Below are positions 33,255 to 40,003 of a stretch of DNA of 40,003 nt, piece by piece. The notes under the pieces were generated by a model. That model did no database searches. It had not been told where the DNA came from and was given only the letters and a program-made list of their open reading frames with translations. Each line of letters begins with the position of its first letter. Position 1 is the stretch's first letter. Source of the stretch: Micromonospora inaquosa (GTDB lineage: Bacteria > Actinomycetota > Actinomycetes > Mycobacteriales > Micromonosporaceae); assembly GCF_003857055.1 (NCBI RefSeq), contig NZ_QGSZ01000248.1, positions 1-40,003 on the forward strand, in the 5' to 3' direction. The position numbers and the translations under genes are program-made.

Positions 33255-34050
33255 TCGTGAGGTTGCCGCTGTCGGCCGAACCGTCGAGCACCAGGGACGC
33301 GGCCGGGTTGTCGGCGACACTGATGGACTCGTCGCCGGAGTCGGCGTTGGACCGGACCCGGTAACTGCCCTGGGGCACCAGCAGCGTGACGTCACCGCTG
33401 GAGGCGTGGACCCGGGCCGAGGCGGGCTGGTCCAGCTCGACGTGGACGTTGCCGGAGCGGGCCTCGGCGTCGACGGTGCCGCCCAGCCGGCGTGCGGTGA
33501 TGTCTCCGGACGAGGCGCGCAACCGTACCGCCGCGGCTGCCTCGTTCACCTCGATGTTGCCGGAGCGGGCCTCCACCCCGACCGCGCCCGACGCACCGGA
33601 GATCCGCACGTCGCCCGAGCTCACCTGTAGCTCCACCGTGCCGACCCGGCTCAGCTCGACGTTGCCGGAGCTGGTCTCGCCCTGCACCGTCACGCCCTCG
33701 GGGACCGTCAACTCGTAGGAGATGCTGCACCGCGAGCCGCAGTCGGTGTCCAGCACCAGCTCGGTGCCCTTGATCTCGTACCGGGTGTTGTCCGGTTCAC
33801 CGCCCTGGTAGCGCACCACCCGCTTGATCCGCACCTCGGACGCCGGGCCGGTGCCGCGGACCACCACGTCGCCCGAGCCCCCGGAGAGTCGGACCGTGGT
33901 GATCCGGACCGTCTCGGTGTTGTCGTAGTCGAGCCGGCGGAACGACAGGTTGTCGCACCCGGCGAGCACGATGAGGGTGGTGGCGAGCCCCAGCGCGACG
34001 GGGGCGGCGACGCGACGGCGGCGCGGGGTGGTGGTCAGGTGCAGTGCCAT
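33241..34050 (-). CDS. DUF4097 beta-strand repeat lipoprotein
   Basis: The 269-residue protein begins with a basic head and a hydrophobic stretch ending in LAGC, so Cys32 is the likely lipid anchor. The rest consists of repeated short beta-strand units such as VSSGDVRISGASG, ARSGNIEVNEAAA and ASSGDITARRLGG, the SSGD/RSGN ladder of the DUF4097 (polymer-forming-like) family. A right-handed beta-helix on the cell surface is expected. The function is unknown. The ATG at 34050 fits the signal peptide. It is divergent from recO and overlaps the acyltransferase 3' end. Confidence 0.9.
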   Translation of the reverse strand: MALHLTTTPRRRRVAAPVALGLATTLIVLAGCDNLSFRRLDYDNTETVRITTVRLSGGSGDVVVRGTGPASEVRIKRVVRYQGGEPDNTRYEIKGTELVLDTDCGSRCSISYELTVPEGVTVQGETSSGNVELSRVGTVELQVSSGDVRISGASGAVGVEARSGNIEVNEAAAAVRLRASSGDITARRLGGTVDAEARSGNVHVELDQPASARVHASSGDVTLLVPQGSYRVRSNADSGDESISVADNPAASLVLDGSADSGNLTISQR

Positions 34051-34152
34051 GGCCAGCACGCTACGGCCGAGCACGAGCCGGCCGCATCGGGGTTCATCCG
34101 CGCTTCCACCCCGAAGCAACCCTGATTTCACACCCCGAGGGAGAATGACCCG

Positions 34153-35019
34153 ATGGCCGGGTATCGCCGACAGCTCTACCGCGACGACGCGGTGGTGCTG
34201 CGTGTGCAGAAGCTCGGCGAGTCCGACCGGATCATCACCCTGCTCACCCGCCGGCACGGCCGGCTGCGCGCGGTGGCCCGGGGGATCCGCCGCACCACCA
34301 GCAAGTTCGGCGCCCGGCTGGAGCCGTTCGGCCATGTCGACCTCCAACTCGCCGGCGACCCGAAGGGCAACCACGGCAGCTCACTGCACACCGTCAGCCA
34401 GGTCGAGGGCATCGACCTGTACGGCAAACGGTTCCTGGGCGACTATCCGCGCTACACGGCGGCCAGCGCGATCGCCGAGACAGCGGAGCGGTTGACCCCG
34501 GTGGAACGGGAGCCGTCGCTGCGGCTGTTCCAGCTCACCGTCGGCGCGCTGAAGGCGCTGTCCCGGGGCGAGCACGCCACCACCCTGGTGCTCGACGCGT
34601 ACCTGCTGCGCGGGATGTCCCTGGCCGGCTGGGCGCCGGCGCTGGTCGCCTGCGCGGTCTGCGGCACACCCGGGCGGCACCGGGCGTTCTCCGTGCCGGC
34701 GGGTGGCGCGGTCTGTCCGGATTGTCGGCCACCCGGGGCGGCTCATCCCGCGCCGGCCACCATCGATCTGATGTCCGCGCTGACCACCGGCGACTGGGTG
34801 CTCGCCGACGCCACCGACGCCGCCGTACGTCGGGAGTGCAGTGGGCTGGTCGCAGCTCACCTGCAGTGGCACCTGGAGCGCGCGCTACGCTCGCTGCCGC
34901 TGGTCGACCGGGGTTCCTCGGCGGCCGGTGCGGCCTCGCCGCCGGAAGGCACCGGGGCCGTGGTGCTCCGGCCACGTGGCGACGTCGAGGCCGGGGCGGA
35001 CGGCGCGAACAGGGAGTGA
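34153..35019 (+). CDS. recO: DNA repair protein RecO
   Basis: RecO anneals single strands and helps load RecA on gapped DNA with RecR. The 288-residue protein begins with [20 protein letters not shown], the OB-fold strand region, and continues with the helical domain. Four cysteines form a zinc site, CAVC at 167-170 and CPDC at 188-191. The last 30 residues are non-conserved. ATG 34153 has GAGGGAG eight bases upstream. uppS follows after five bases, and this recO-uppS order is common in actinobacteria. Confidence 0.95.
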   Translation: MAGYRRQLYRDDAVVLRVQKLGESDRIITLLTRRHGRLRAVARGIRRTTSKFGARLEPFGHVDLQLAGDPKGNHGSSLHTVSQVEGIDLYGKRFLGDYPRYTAASAIAETAERLTPVEREPSLRLFQLTVGALKALSRGEHATTLVLDAYLLRGMSLAGWAPALVACAVCGTPGRHRAFSVPAGGAVCPDCRPPGAAHPAPATIDLMSALTTGDWVLADATDAAVRRECSGLVAAHLQWHLERALRSLPLVDRGSSAAGAASPPEGTGAVVLRPRGDVEAGADGANRE

Positions 35020-35023
35020 CCGA

Positions 35024-35836
35024 GTGATCCGATCGAAGAAGGCTGGTCGGCGCGAGCCGACGCCGCCGGTGCCACACCCGTCCGGGGCCCGACCTCCGGC
35101 GCTGCCCACCGAGGCGGTGCCGAGGCACGTGGCGGTGGTGATGGACGGCAACGGGCGCTGGGCCAAGGACCGCGGGCTGCCCCGCACCAAGGGGCACGAG
35201 GCGGGGGAGCACAGCCTCTTCGACACCATCGAGGGTGCCATCGAGATGGGCATCCCGTACCTGTCGGCGTACGCGTTCTCCACCGAGAACTGGCGGCGTT
35301 CACCCGACGAGGTCCGGTTCCTGATGGGGTTCAACCGGGACGTGATCCGTCGCCGCCGGGACCAGCTGGTCGACCTGGGTGTACGGGTGGTGTGGTCGGG
35401 CCGGCCCGGTCGGCTGTGGAAGAGCGTCATCTCGGAGTTGCAGACCGCCGAGGAGATGTCCCGCGACAACTCGACGTTGACCCTGCAGTTCTGCGTGAAC
35501 TACGGCGGGCAGGCCGAGATCGGTGACGCCGCCGCAGCGATCGCCCGGGACGTGGCGGCCGGCCGACTGGACCCGGCGAAGGTCACCGAGAAGACAGTGG
35601 CGAAGTACCTCTACCACCCGGAGATCCCGGAGGTGGATCTGTTCCTGCGCCCCTCCGGGGAGGAGCGGATCTCCAACTTCCTGCTCTGGCAGACCGCGTA
35701 CGCCGAATTGGTCTTCCTGGACACGCTCTGGCCCGACTTCGACCGCCGCCACCTCTGGTACGCGTGCGAGTTGTACGCACAGCGGGACCGACGCTTCGGC
35801 GGCGCGCTGCCCAACCCGGTCGCCCCGACGATCTGA
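35024..35836 (+). CDS. uppS: Isoprenyl transferase (polyprenyl diphosphate synthase, UppS type)
   Basis: The 270-residue cis-prenyl transferase extends isoprenyl diphosphate chains for the lipid carrier of cell-wall synthesis. It shows the catalytic [12 protein letters not shown] (Asp41) and the IPP-binding pair [15 protein letters not shown] and AYAELVF near the C-terminus. The first 34 residues are a variable extension. GTG 35024 has AGGGAG about eight bases upstream. It follows recO, like Rv2361c (Z-decaprenyl diphosphate synthase) behind Rv2362c in Mycobacterium tuberculosis; the exact chain length here is not readable. Confidence 0.95.
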   Translation: MIRSKKAGRREPTPPVPHPSGARPPALPTEAVPRHVAVVMDGNGRWAKDRGLPRTKGHEAGEHSLFDTIEGAIEMGIPYLSAYAFSTENWRRSPDEVRFLMGFNRDVIRRRRDQLVDLGVRVVWSGRPGRLWKSVISELQTAEEMSRDNSTLTLQFCVNYGGQAEIGDAAAAIARDVAAGRLDPAKVTEKTVAKYLYHPEIPEVDLFLRPSGEERISNFLLWQTAYAELVFLDTLWPDFDRRHLWYACELYAQRDRRFGGALPNPVAPTI

Positions 35837-35907
35837 GCCGACGCGCTTACCCGCACGTCACTCTGGGTATCAGAGACGTCAGAAGCCACTGACGGAGGTG
35901 AACCCAC

Positions 35908-36093
35908 ATGATCCAGAAGCGCATTGCCCAGTGGGCGGTGATGGCGGTCGCGGTGCCGCTGGCCGCGGCCGGCGCCCGCCGGCTCAGCCACACCCTGGAG
36001 GCCCGGCGTGGTCCCTCCGGGGCGACCCGGCTGCTGACCAAGGGTGCGGATCTGATCCGCCCGCAGAAGGCCAAGCGTCGTCGCCTCTTCTGA
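35908..36093 (+). CDS. Small basic protein, probably membrane-associated
   Basis: This 61-residue product has a hydrophobic segment (WAVMAVAVPLAAAGA, about residues 9-23) followed by a strongly basic tail (AKRRRLF). The ATG has a good GGAGGTG ribosome-binding site, which argues that it is real. I do not recognise a family. It stands alone between uppS and a strong terminator. Confidence 0.7.
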   Translation: MIQKRIAQWAVMAVAVPLAAAGARRLSHTLEARRGPSGATRLLTKGADLIRPQKAKRRRLF

Positions 36094-36114
36094 CCAGCCC
36101 TCACCTGTTCCCGG

Positions 36115-36142
36115 CGCCGCCCGCACTCCCGTGCGGGCGGCG
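36115..36142 (+). terminator. Intrinsic-type terminator
   Basis: A perfect 12-bp stem, CGCCGCCCGCAC at 36115-36126 with GTGCGGGCGGCG at 36131-36142, has a 4-base loop and follows the small ORF. Confidence 0.8.
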
Positions 36143-36245
36143 TCGTCGCGTCCCCGCGTTGCGAGGTGGGGTGGTGCGGTCGTTTCGGGGTGCCGCGGAA
36201 GGCGGGCGGGTAGGGTCCGGAGGTGGTGGGGCGACGGCGGTGGGG

Positions 36246-36479
36246 GTGGAAATGCGCGATCTCCGATTCAAGATGATCATGGCGTTGAACGCCGCCGATC
36301 TGGGCGACCCGATCTGCGAGCAGGTGGCCGAGATCTGTGCCGAGATCGCTGAGCAGCACTGCGCCGAGTTCGGCCACACACCGCAGCTGCGCACCGGTGA
36401 GATCGCCGAGCTGGCCGTCGGCGAGCCGGCCCTGAGCTGGGCGCCGTCGACCCCCGACACCGGGCAGCGTGCCTGGTGA
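36246..36479 (+). CDS. Small hypothetical protein coupled to the pirin gene
   Basis: The product is 77 residues from GTG 36246 or 75 from ATG 36252 (MRDLRFKMIMALNAADLG). It contains two cysteines (DPICEQVAEICAEIAEQHCA has three in all) in a helical stretch and has no membrane segment. The stop overlaps the pirin GTG start by four bases, so it probably belongs to the same operon. I recognise no family. Confidence 0.6.
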   Translation: MEMRDLRFKMIMALNAADLGDPICEQVAEICAEIAEQHCAEFGHTPQLRTGEIAELAVGEPALSWAPSTPDTGQRAW

Positions 36480-37231
36480 CCGCGCCCGCGGTCGACATCC
36501 GTCGGGCCGATGATCGCTTCGCCACCCGGATCTCCTGGCTGGATTCCAAGCACTCCTTCTCGTTCTCCCGGCACTACGACCCGGCCAACACCCACCACGG
36601 CCTGCTGCTGGTCAACAACGACGACGTCGTCCGACCGGGGGCCGGCTTCGAGACCCACCCGCACCAGGACATGGAGATCGTGACCTGGGTGCTGCGCGGT
36701 TCGCTGGTGCACCAGGACTCCACCGGGCACTCCGGGGTGATCTACCCCGGTCTGGCCCAGCGGATGAGCGCCGGCACCGGCATCCTGCACTCGGAGAAGA
36801 ACGACGCCTGGCGGCTGAACAACCAGGAACCGCACAGCGACCCGGTGCACTTCGTGCAGATGTGGGTGCTCCCCGACGAGCAGGGCGTCGACCCCGGCTA
36901 CGAGCAGGTGGAGATCGAGGACGAGCTGCTCCGCGGCGGCCTGGTGCCGATCGCCTCCGGGATGGACCGCTACGACGGCGCGTCCGCGATCCGGATCCGC
37001 AACCGGTACGCGACCCTGCACGCCGCCCGTCTCGCCCCCGGCGACGAGGTCACCATCCCCGACGCGCCCTACGTGCACCTCTACGTGCCCAACGGCACCG
37101 TGACCCTGGAAGGCAGCGGCCCGCTCGGCAGTGGCGACGCCGCCCGGCTCACCATGACCGGTGGCCGGCGGGTCACCGCCGACGAACCAGCCGAGATCCT
37201 CGTCTGGGAGATGCACGCCACGGTCGCCTGA
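36476..37231 (+). CDS. Pirin family bicupin protein
   Basis: Pirins are double-cupin proteins, some with quercetin dioxygenase activity or a regulatory role. The 251-residue product has the N-terminal cupin metal site HPHQDMEIVTWVLRG and the block HQDSTGHSGVIYPG and then RMSAGTGILHSE, all typical. The second cupin (VPNGTVTLEG) lacks clear metal ligands, as usual. It starts at GTG 36476, coupled to the small gene upstream, and is followed by a hairpin at 37281. Confidence 0.93.
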   Translation: MTAPAVDIRRADDRFATRISWLDSKHSFSFSRHYDPANTHHGLLLVNNDDVVRPGAGFETHPHQDMEIVTWVLRGSLVHQDSTGHSGVIYPGLAQRMSAGTGILHSEKNDAWRLNNQEPHSDPVHFVQMWVLPDEQGVDPGYEQVEIEDELLRGGLVPIASGMDRYDGASAIRIRNRYATLHAARLAPGDEVTIPDAPYVHLYVPNGTVTLEGSGPLGSGDAARLTMTGGRRVTADEPAEILVWEMHATVA

Positions 37232-37280
37232 CCGTTACCCGCGCGGGCCGACTGGCGCGCAGGCCAGCGCCTCGACGCGG

Positions 37281-37315
37281 CTGTGGTGGCCTCCCACCAG
37301 GGGAGACCACCACAG
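37281..37315. terminator. Terminator between pirin and gnd
   Basis: CTGTGGTGG at 37281-37289 pairs with CCACCACAG at 37307-37315; inside, CTCCC pairs with GGGAG after one mismatch, giving a stem of about 14 bp. It lies between convergent genes. Confidence 0.8.
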
Positions 37316-37361
37316 TCAGGATCGAACACGACCACGCCCGGCGCCGGGGCGCCGCGCCGGG

Positions 37362-38804
37362 TTACGCCGGGGACTCGGTGCGGTCGCCGGCCCAGGTGGT
37401 GTGGAACGCGCCCTCGCGGTCCACCCGCTGGTAGGTGTGCGCGCCGAAGTTGTCCCGCAGACCCTGGATCAGCGCGGCGGGCAGCCGCTCCGCGCGCAAC
37501 GCGTCGAAGTACGCCAGCGACGACGAGAACGCGGGCGTCGGCACACCGGCCCGGGTCGCGTCGGCCACCACCCGCCGCCAGCTCGGCACACCAGCGCTGA
37601 CCGCCTCGGCGAAGTACGGGGCCACCAGCAACGTCGGCAGGTCGGGCTGCTCGTCGTACGCCTCGCGGATCCGGTTGAGGAAGCGGGCCCGGATGATGCA
37701 GCCGCCCCGCCAGATCGTCGCGGTGCCGCCGAGGTCGATGTCCCAGTTGTATTCCTGGCTGCCCGCGCGGATGTGGTCGAAGCCCTGCGCGTACGCGACG
37801 ATCTTGGAAGCGAGCAGCGCCCGACGGACGTCCTCGACGAAGGTCTCCCGGTCGGTGACCTGCCACTTCTCACCCGCGTCGGGGAACGCCCGGCGGGCCG
37901 CCTCGCGCTGGTCGACGTGCCCGGAGAGCGAGCGGGCGAAGGTCGCCTCGGCGATCCCGGTGATCGGAATGCCCAGGTCCAGGGCGCTCTGCACGGTCCA
38001 CCGACCGGTGCCCTTCTGCTCGGCCCGGTCCTGCACGATGTCCACGAAGGACCGGCCGGTCGCCGCGTCGGTGTGCGCGAGCACATCGGCGGTGATCTCG
38101 ATGAGGAACGACTCCAACTCGCCGTTGTTCCACTCCCGGAAGATCTCCGCGATCTCGGCCGGCGTCGCGTCCAGGCCGGCCCGGAGCAGGTCGTACGCCT
38201 CGGCGATGAGCTGCATGTCGGCGTACTCGATGCCGTTGTGCACCATCTTGACGAAGTGCCCGGCACCATCCGGCCCGACGTGCATGCAGCACGGCACGCC
38301 GTCCACCTGGGCGGCGATCTTCTCGAACATCGGCCCGAGCTTCGCGTACGACTCGGCGGAACCGCCCGGCATGATGCTCGGCCCGCGCAGCGCGCCCTCC
38401 TCGCCGCCGGAGACACCGGTGCCGCTGAAGTGCAGCCCCTGCGCCCGCAGCGCCTCCTCCCGGCGGCGGGTGTCGGCGAAGTGGGCGTTACCGCAGTCGA
38501 CGATGATGTCGCCCTCGTCGAGCAGCGGAACCAACTCGTCGATCACCGCGTCGGTGGGCGCGCCGGCCTTCACCATGACGATGACAGCGCGGGGTCGTTC
38601 CAGTGACGCCACGAAATCGGCCATCGTCTCGCCCGGCACGAACGTGCCCTCGTCGCCGTGCTCGGCGACCAGGCTGCGGGTGCGCTCCGGCGAGCGGTTG
38701 TGCACCGCCACCGTGAAGCCGTTGCGGGCCAGATTGCGGGCCACGTTGCGCCCCATCACCGCCAGCCCGGTCACACCGATTTGTGCCCTCGCCTGATCAG
38801 CCAT
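37362..38804 (-). CDS. gnd: 6-Phosphogluconate dehydrogenase (decarboxylating)
   Basis: Gnd oxidises 6-phosphogluconate to ribulose 5-phosphate and CO2, yielding NADPH in the pentose phosphate pathway. The 480-residue protein has the dinucleotide motif GLAVMGRNVARN (13-24), NRS after the second strand (NADP preference), the substrate block GVSGGEEGALRGPSIMPGG (130-148) and catalytic KMVHN (Lys186, Asn190). The C-terminal GGTATIWRGGCIIRARFL is typical of the long form. ATG 38804 is chosen because GAGGTG lies about seven bases upstream; GTG 38816 is the longer option. It is convergent with the pirin gene. Confidence 0.96.
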   Translation of the reverse strand: MADQARAQIGVTGLAVMGRNVARNLARNGFTVAVHNRSPERTRSLVAEHGDEGTFVPGETMADFVASLERPRAVIVMVKAGAPTDAVIDELVPLLDEGDIIVDCGNAHFADTRRREEALRAQGLHFSGTGVSGGEEGALRGPSIMPGGSAESYAKLGPMFEKIAAQVDGVPCCMHVGPDGAGHFVKMVHNGIEYADMQLIAEAYDLLRAGLDATPAEIAEIFREWNNGELESFLIEITADVLAHTDAATGRSFVDIVQDRAEQKGTGRWTVQSALDLGIPITGIAEATFARSLSGHVDQREAARRAFPDAGEKWQVTDRETFVEDVRRALLASKIVAYAQGFDHIRAGSQEYNWDIDLGGTATIWRGGCIIRARFLNRIREAYDEQPDLPTLLVAPYFAEAVSAGVPSWRRVVADATRAGVPTPAFSSSLAYFDALRAERLPAALIQGLRDNFGAHTYQRVDREGAFHTTWAGDRTESPA

Positions 38805-38993
38805 TCGTGCCGCCACCTCTCGTCACACCACTATCAGCGTTTGGAAACTTACCGTGATGTGAGCCGTTACGGACCAGTGACCGGCGTCGCGTTACTGCAC
38901 GTGATGTGGACGTTGCCGCTGGCGGCGCGGGTTCTCGACAGTGGGCGGTGAGCCCCGCGCAGGGAAACGTGTCGTCATTCCGGGCCCCGCGCG

Positions 38994-39290
38994 TCAGCCT
39001 TCAGCGAGACGGGCTTCGATTCGGGCGATCTTCCCGGTGAGCGCGTCGGTCACCCCGGGCCGGACGTCGGCCTTGAGCACCACACTCACCCGGGGCGCCT
39101 GTGCGGCGACAACGTCGACCGCCCGCTTCACCACCGCCATCACCTCGTCCCACTCGCCCTCGATCGTGGTGAACATGGCATCGGTCCGGTTCGGCAGGCC
39201 GGACGCACGGACCACCCGCACCGCCTCGGCGACCAGGTCACCCACGGAGTCGTCACCGCCGAGCGGGGTGATCGAGAACGCGATCAGCAT
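38994..39290 (-). CDS. MTH1187 family thiamine-binding protein
   Basis: The 98-residue product belongs to the DUF77/MTH1187/YkoF-like family of small proteins with a ferredoxin-like fold that bind thiamine. It reads [20 protein letters not shown] at the start and has [18 protein letters not shown] in the middle, the hallmark block. Such proteins are thought to buffer thiamine or its precursor and are often coregulated with thiamine genes; no thiamine gene is nearby. ATG 39290 is the start. It is encoded 189 bp beyond the gnd start. Confidence 0.88.
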   Translation of the reverse strand: MLIAFSITPLGGDDSVGDLVAEAVRVVRASGLPNRTDAMFTTIEGEWDEVMAVVKRAVDVVAAQAPRVSVVLKADVRPGVTDALTGKIARIEARLAEG

Positions 39291-39580
39291 GTGCCGATCC
39301 TGTCAGTAAAACGGGTGCGCGTCTCCTCGTGCGGTGGTTAGGCTGCCGGCATGCGTAACTGACGCCCCACTTCCGAGCCGGCCCGCCGTCCCGCGTCGCG
39401 GTCCGTGCGCTCCCGGGCGTCCCGCATTCCCTCCCCGCCATGTGGCGGCGTTGGCCCTGCCCGATCCCCGGTGAGCAGTCCCTTCCCCACTCGACCGTCG
39501 CGCGACGGCGGTCACCAGCCGTCCGACCGACCGCCGCAGCGCGGGACCGGCCGTGCCGGTCGGCACTGAAGGAGGCCCGG
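39291..39580. other. Long leader region before the last gene
   Basis: TAGGCT at 39339-39344 lies seven bases before ATG 39351, which begins a three-codon ORF (ATG CGT AAC TGA, 39351-39362). About 218 bases of GC-rich DNA follow, with possible hairpins (for example GACCGG-CCGTG-CCGGTC at about 39545-39561), then a GAAGGAGG site and ATG 39581. It may be a long 5' leader with a mini-ORF, or simply untranscribed. Confidence 0.4.
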
Positions 39581-40003
39581 ATGCCTGCCAGGCGTAACCC
39601 GAAGAAGACCCGTACCCCGAGAGCGACGCCGCTCGGCGTCAACCCGGCGGCCGGCCACGGCCCGCTGCCACCCGCCCTCGCGGCCCTCGACCTCGCGGTC
39701 GAACCGGCCCTGCCAGCGGTGCTGGTGGAGCCGGGAGCGCTGACCGAGTCGGCGCCGCTGGTGGAGTCGGCGTTGCCGGCGGCGCTGGCCGAGTCGGCGT
39801 TGCCGGCGGCTGTCCCGGACGAGGTGGTGCTGCCGGTCGACCTGCCGGGAGCGGTCGACCTGTCGGCAGTCGATGTGCCGGTGGTTGTCGACGTGCCGAA
39901 GGTGGGAGACCTGCCGAAGCCAACCGGGCGACCGAAGGCACCGACGGCCGGCCCGCCGCAGGGTGGCGGTGGTCGCTCCGGCGGCGGTCGCAGTCAGCAG
40001 GCC
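39581..40003 (+). CDS. Low-complexity protein, N-terminal part (3' truncated by window edge)
   Basis: An open frame of 141 codons runs from ATG 39581, behind GAAGGAGG, past the window end without a stop. The product starts with a basic segment, MPARRNPKKTRTPRATP, continues with Ala/Leu/Pro/Val-rich sequence containing a 27-bp repeat (GAGTCGGCGTTGCCGGCGGC at 39764-39783 and again at 39791-39810), and ends in a Gly/Arg-rich stretch (GGGGRSGGGRSQQ). This is not enough for a family call. A basic start with an RGG-like stretch fits an RNA-binding protein, such as the tail region of a DEAD-box helicase, but this is a guess. Confidence 0.7.
   Translation, partial: MPARRNPKKTRTPRATPLGVNPAAGHGPLPPALAALDLAVEPALPAVLVEPGALTESAPLVESALPAALAESALPAAVPDEVVLPVDLPGAVDLSAVDVPVVVDVPKVGDLPKPTGRPKAPTAGPPQGGGGRSGGGRSQQA
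39764..39810 (+). repeat. 27-bp in-frame tandem repeat
   Basis: The 20-base core GAGTCGGCGTTGCCGGCGGC occurs at 39764 and 39791, a period of 27 bp (nine codons: ESALPAALA). A weaker copy precedes it at about 39746. The repeat keeps the reading frame. Confidence 0.8.

Noticed and set aside
1..40003. tRNA, rRNA or other structured RNA genes
   Set aside because: No cloverleaf, conserved rRNA segment or known riboswitch core was recognised on either strand.
1..40003. Insertion sequences, phage or toxin-antitoxin genes
   Set aside because: No transposase, integrase, structural phage protein or toxin-antitoxin pair is seen among the genes.

Overview
The window comes from a high-GC actinobacterium, most likely Micromonospora or a close relative in the Micromonosporaceae. 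The evidence is third-position GC bias, frequent GTG starts, GTGA stop/start overlaps, actinobacterial families (DnaJ2-type DnaJ, DUF4240, HTH_34-like regulator) and a housekeeping gene order also known from Mycobacterium and Streptomyces. The species assignment is inferred; no rRNA or tRNA gene is present to confirm it.

The backbone is a conserved chromosomal block read mostly left to right: comEC (3' end only), holA, rpsT (reverse), lepA, hemW, hrcA, dnaJ, rsmE, a HIT protein, phoH, ybeY, a HlyC/CorC-type CBS protein, a cytidine-deaminase-like protein, era, recO and uppS. It covers DNA uptake, replication, translation (EF4, S20, RsmE, YbeY, Era), heat-shock control (a CIRCE operator before hrcA) and cell-wall lipid carrier synthesis. 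phoH to era is tightly packed and probably one transcription unit, with 4-8 base overlaps at several junctions.

Accessory genes interrupt this backbone. Between lepA and hemW lie about 13 kb (6584-19703): two near-identical GlsB/YeaQ stress membrane proteins with duplicated upstream regions, a three-gene carbohydrate ABC importer without an ATPase, a winged-helix regulator with a membrane protein, a MOSC protein, two convergent LtrA paralogues, a phytanoyl-CoA-dioxygenase-like enzyme, a membrane-anchored lytic-transglycosylase-like protein, an SDR with an abnormal active site and an enoyl-CoA-hydratase family member. Smaller insertions hold an SDR and a serine hydrolase around the HIT gene, and an acyltransferase plus a DUF4097 lipoprotein between era and recO.

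The right end carries a small membrane-type ORF, a small hypothetical gene coupled to a pirin gene, gnd (6-phosphogluconate dehydrogenase), a thiamine-binding MTH1187 family gene, and the start of a low-complexity protein that runs off the window behind a long leader.

No phage, insertion sequence, CRISPR array or RNA gene was found, and no complete new multi-gene system stands out. The most unusual signals are enzyme-family members with replaced catalytic residues (SDR at 18088, deaminase-like protein at 30588, hydratase at 18896), a pair of identical-architecture palindromes before the abnormal SDR, tandem repeats that swallow the stop codons of two genes, and a perfect 20-bp inverted repeat between the duplicated stress genes.
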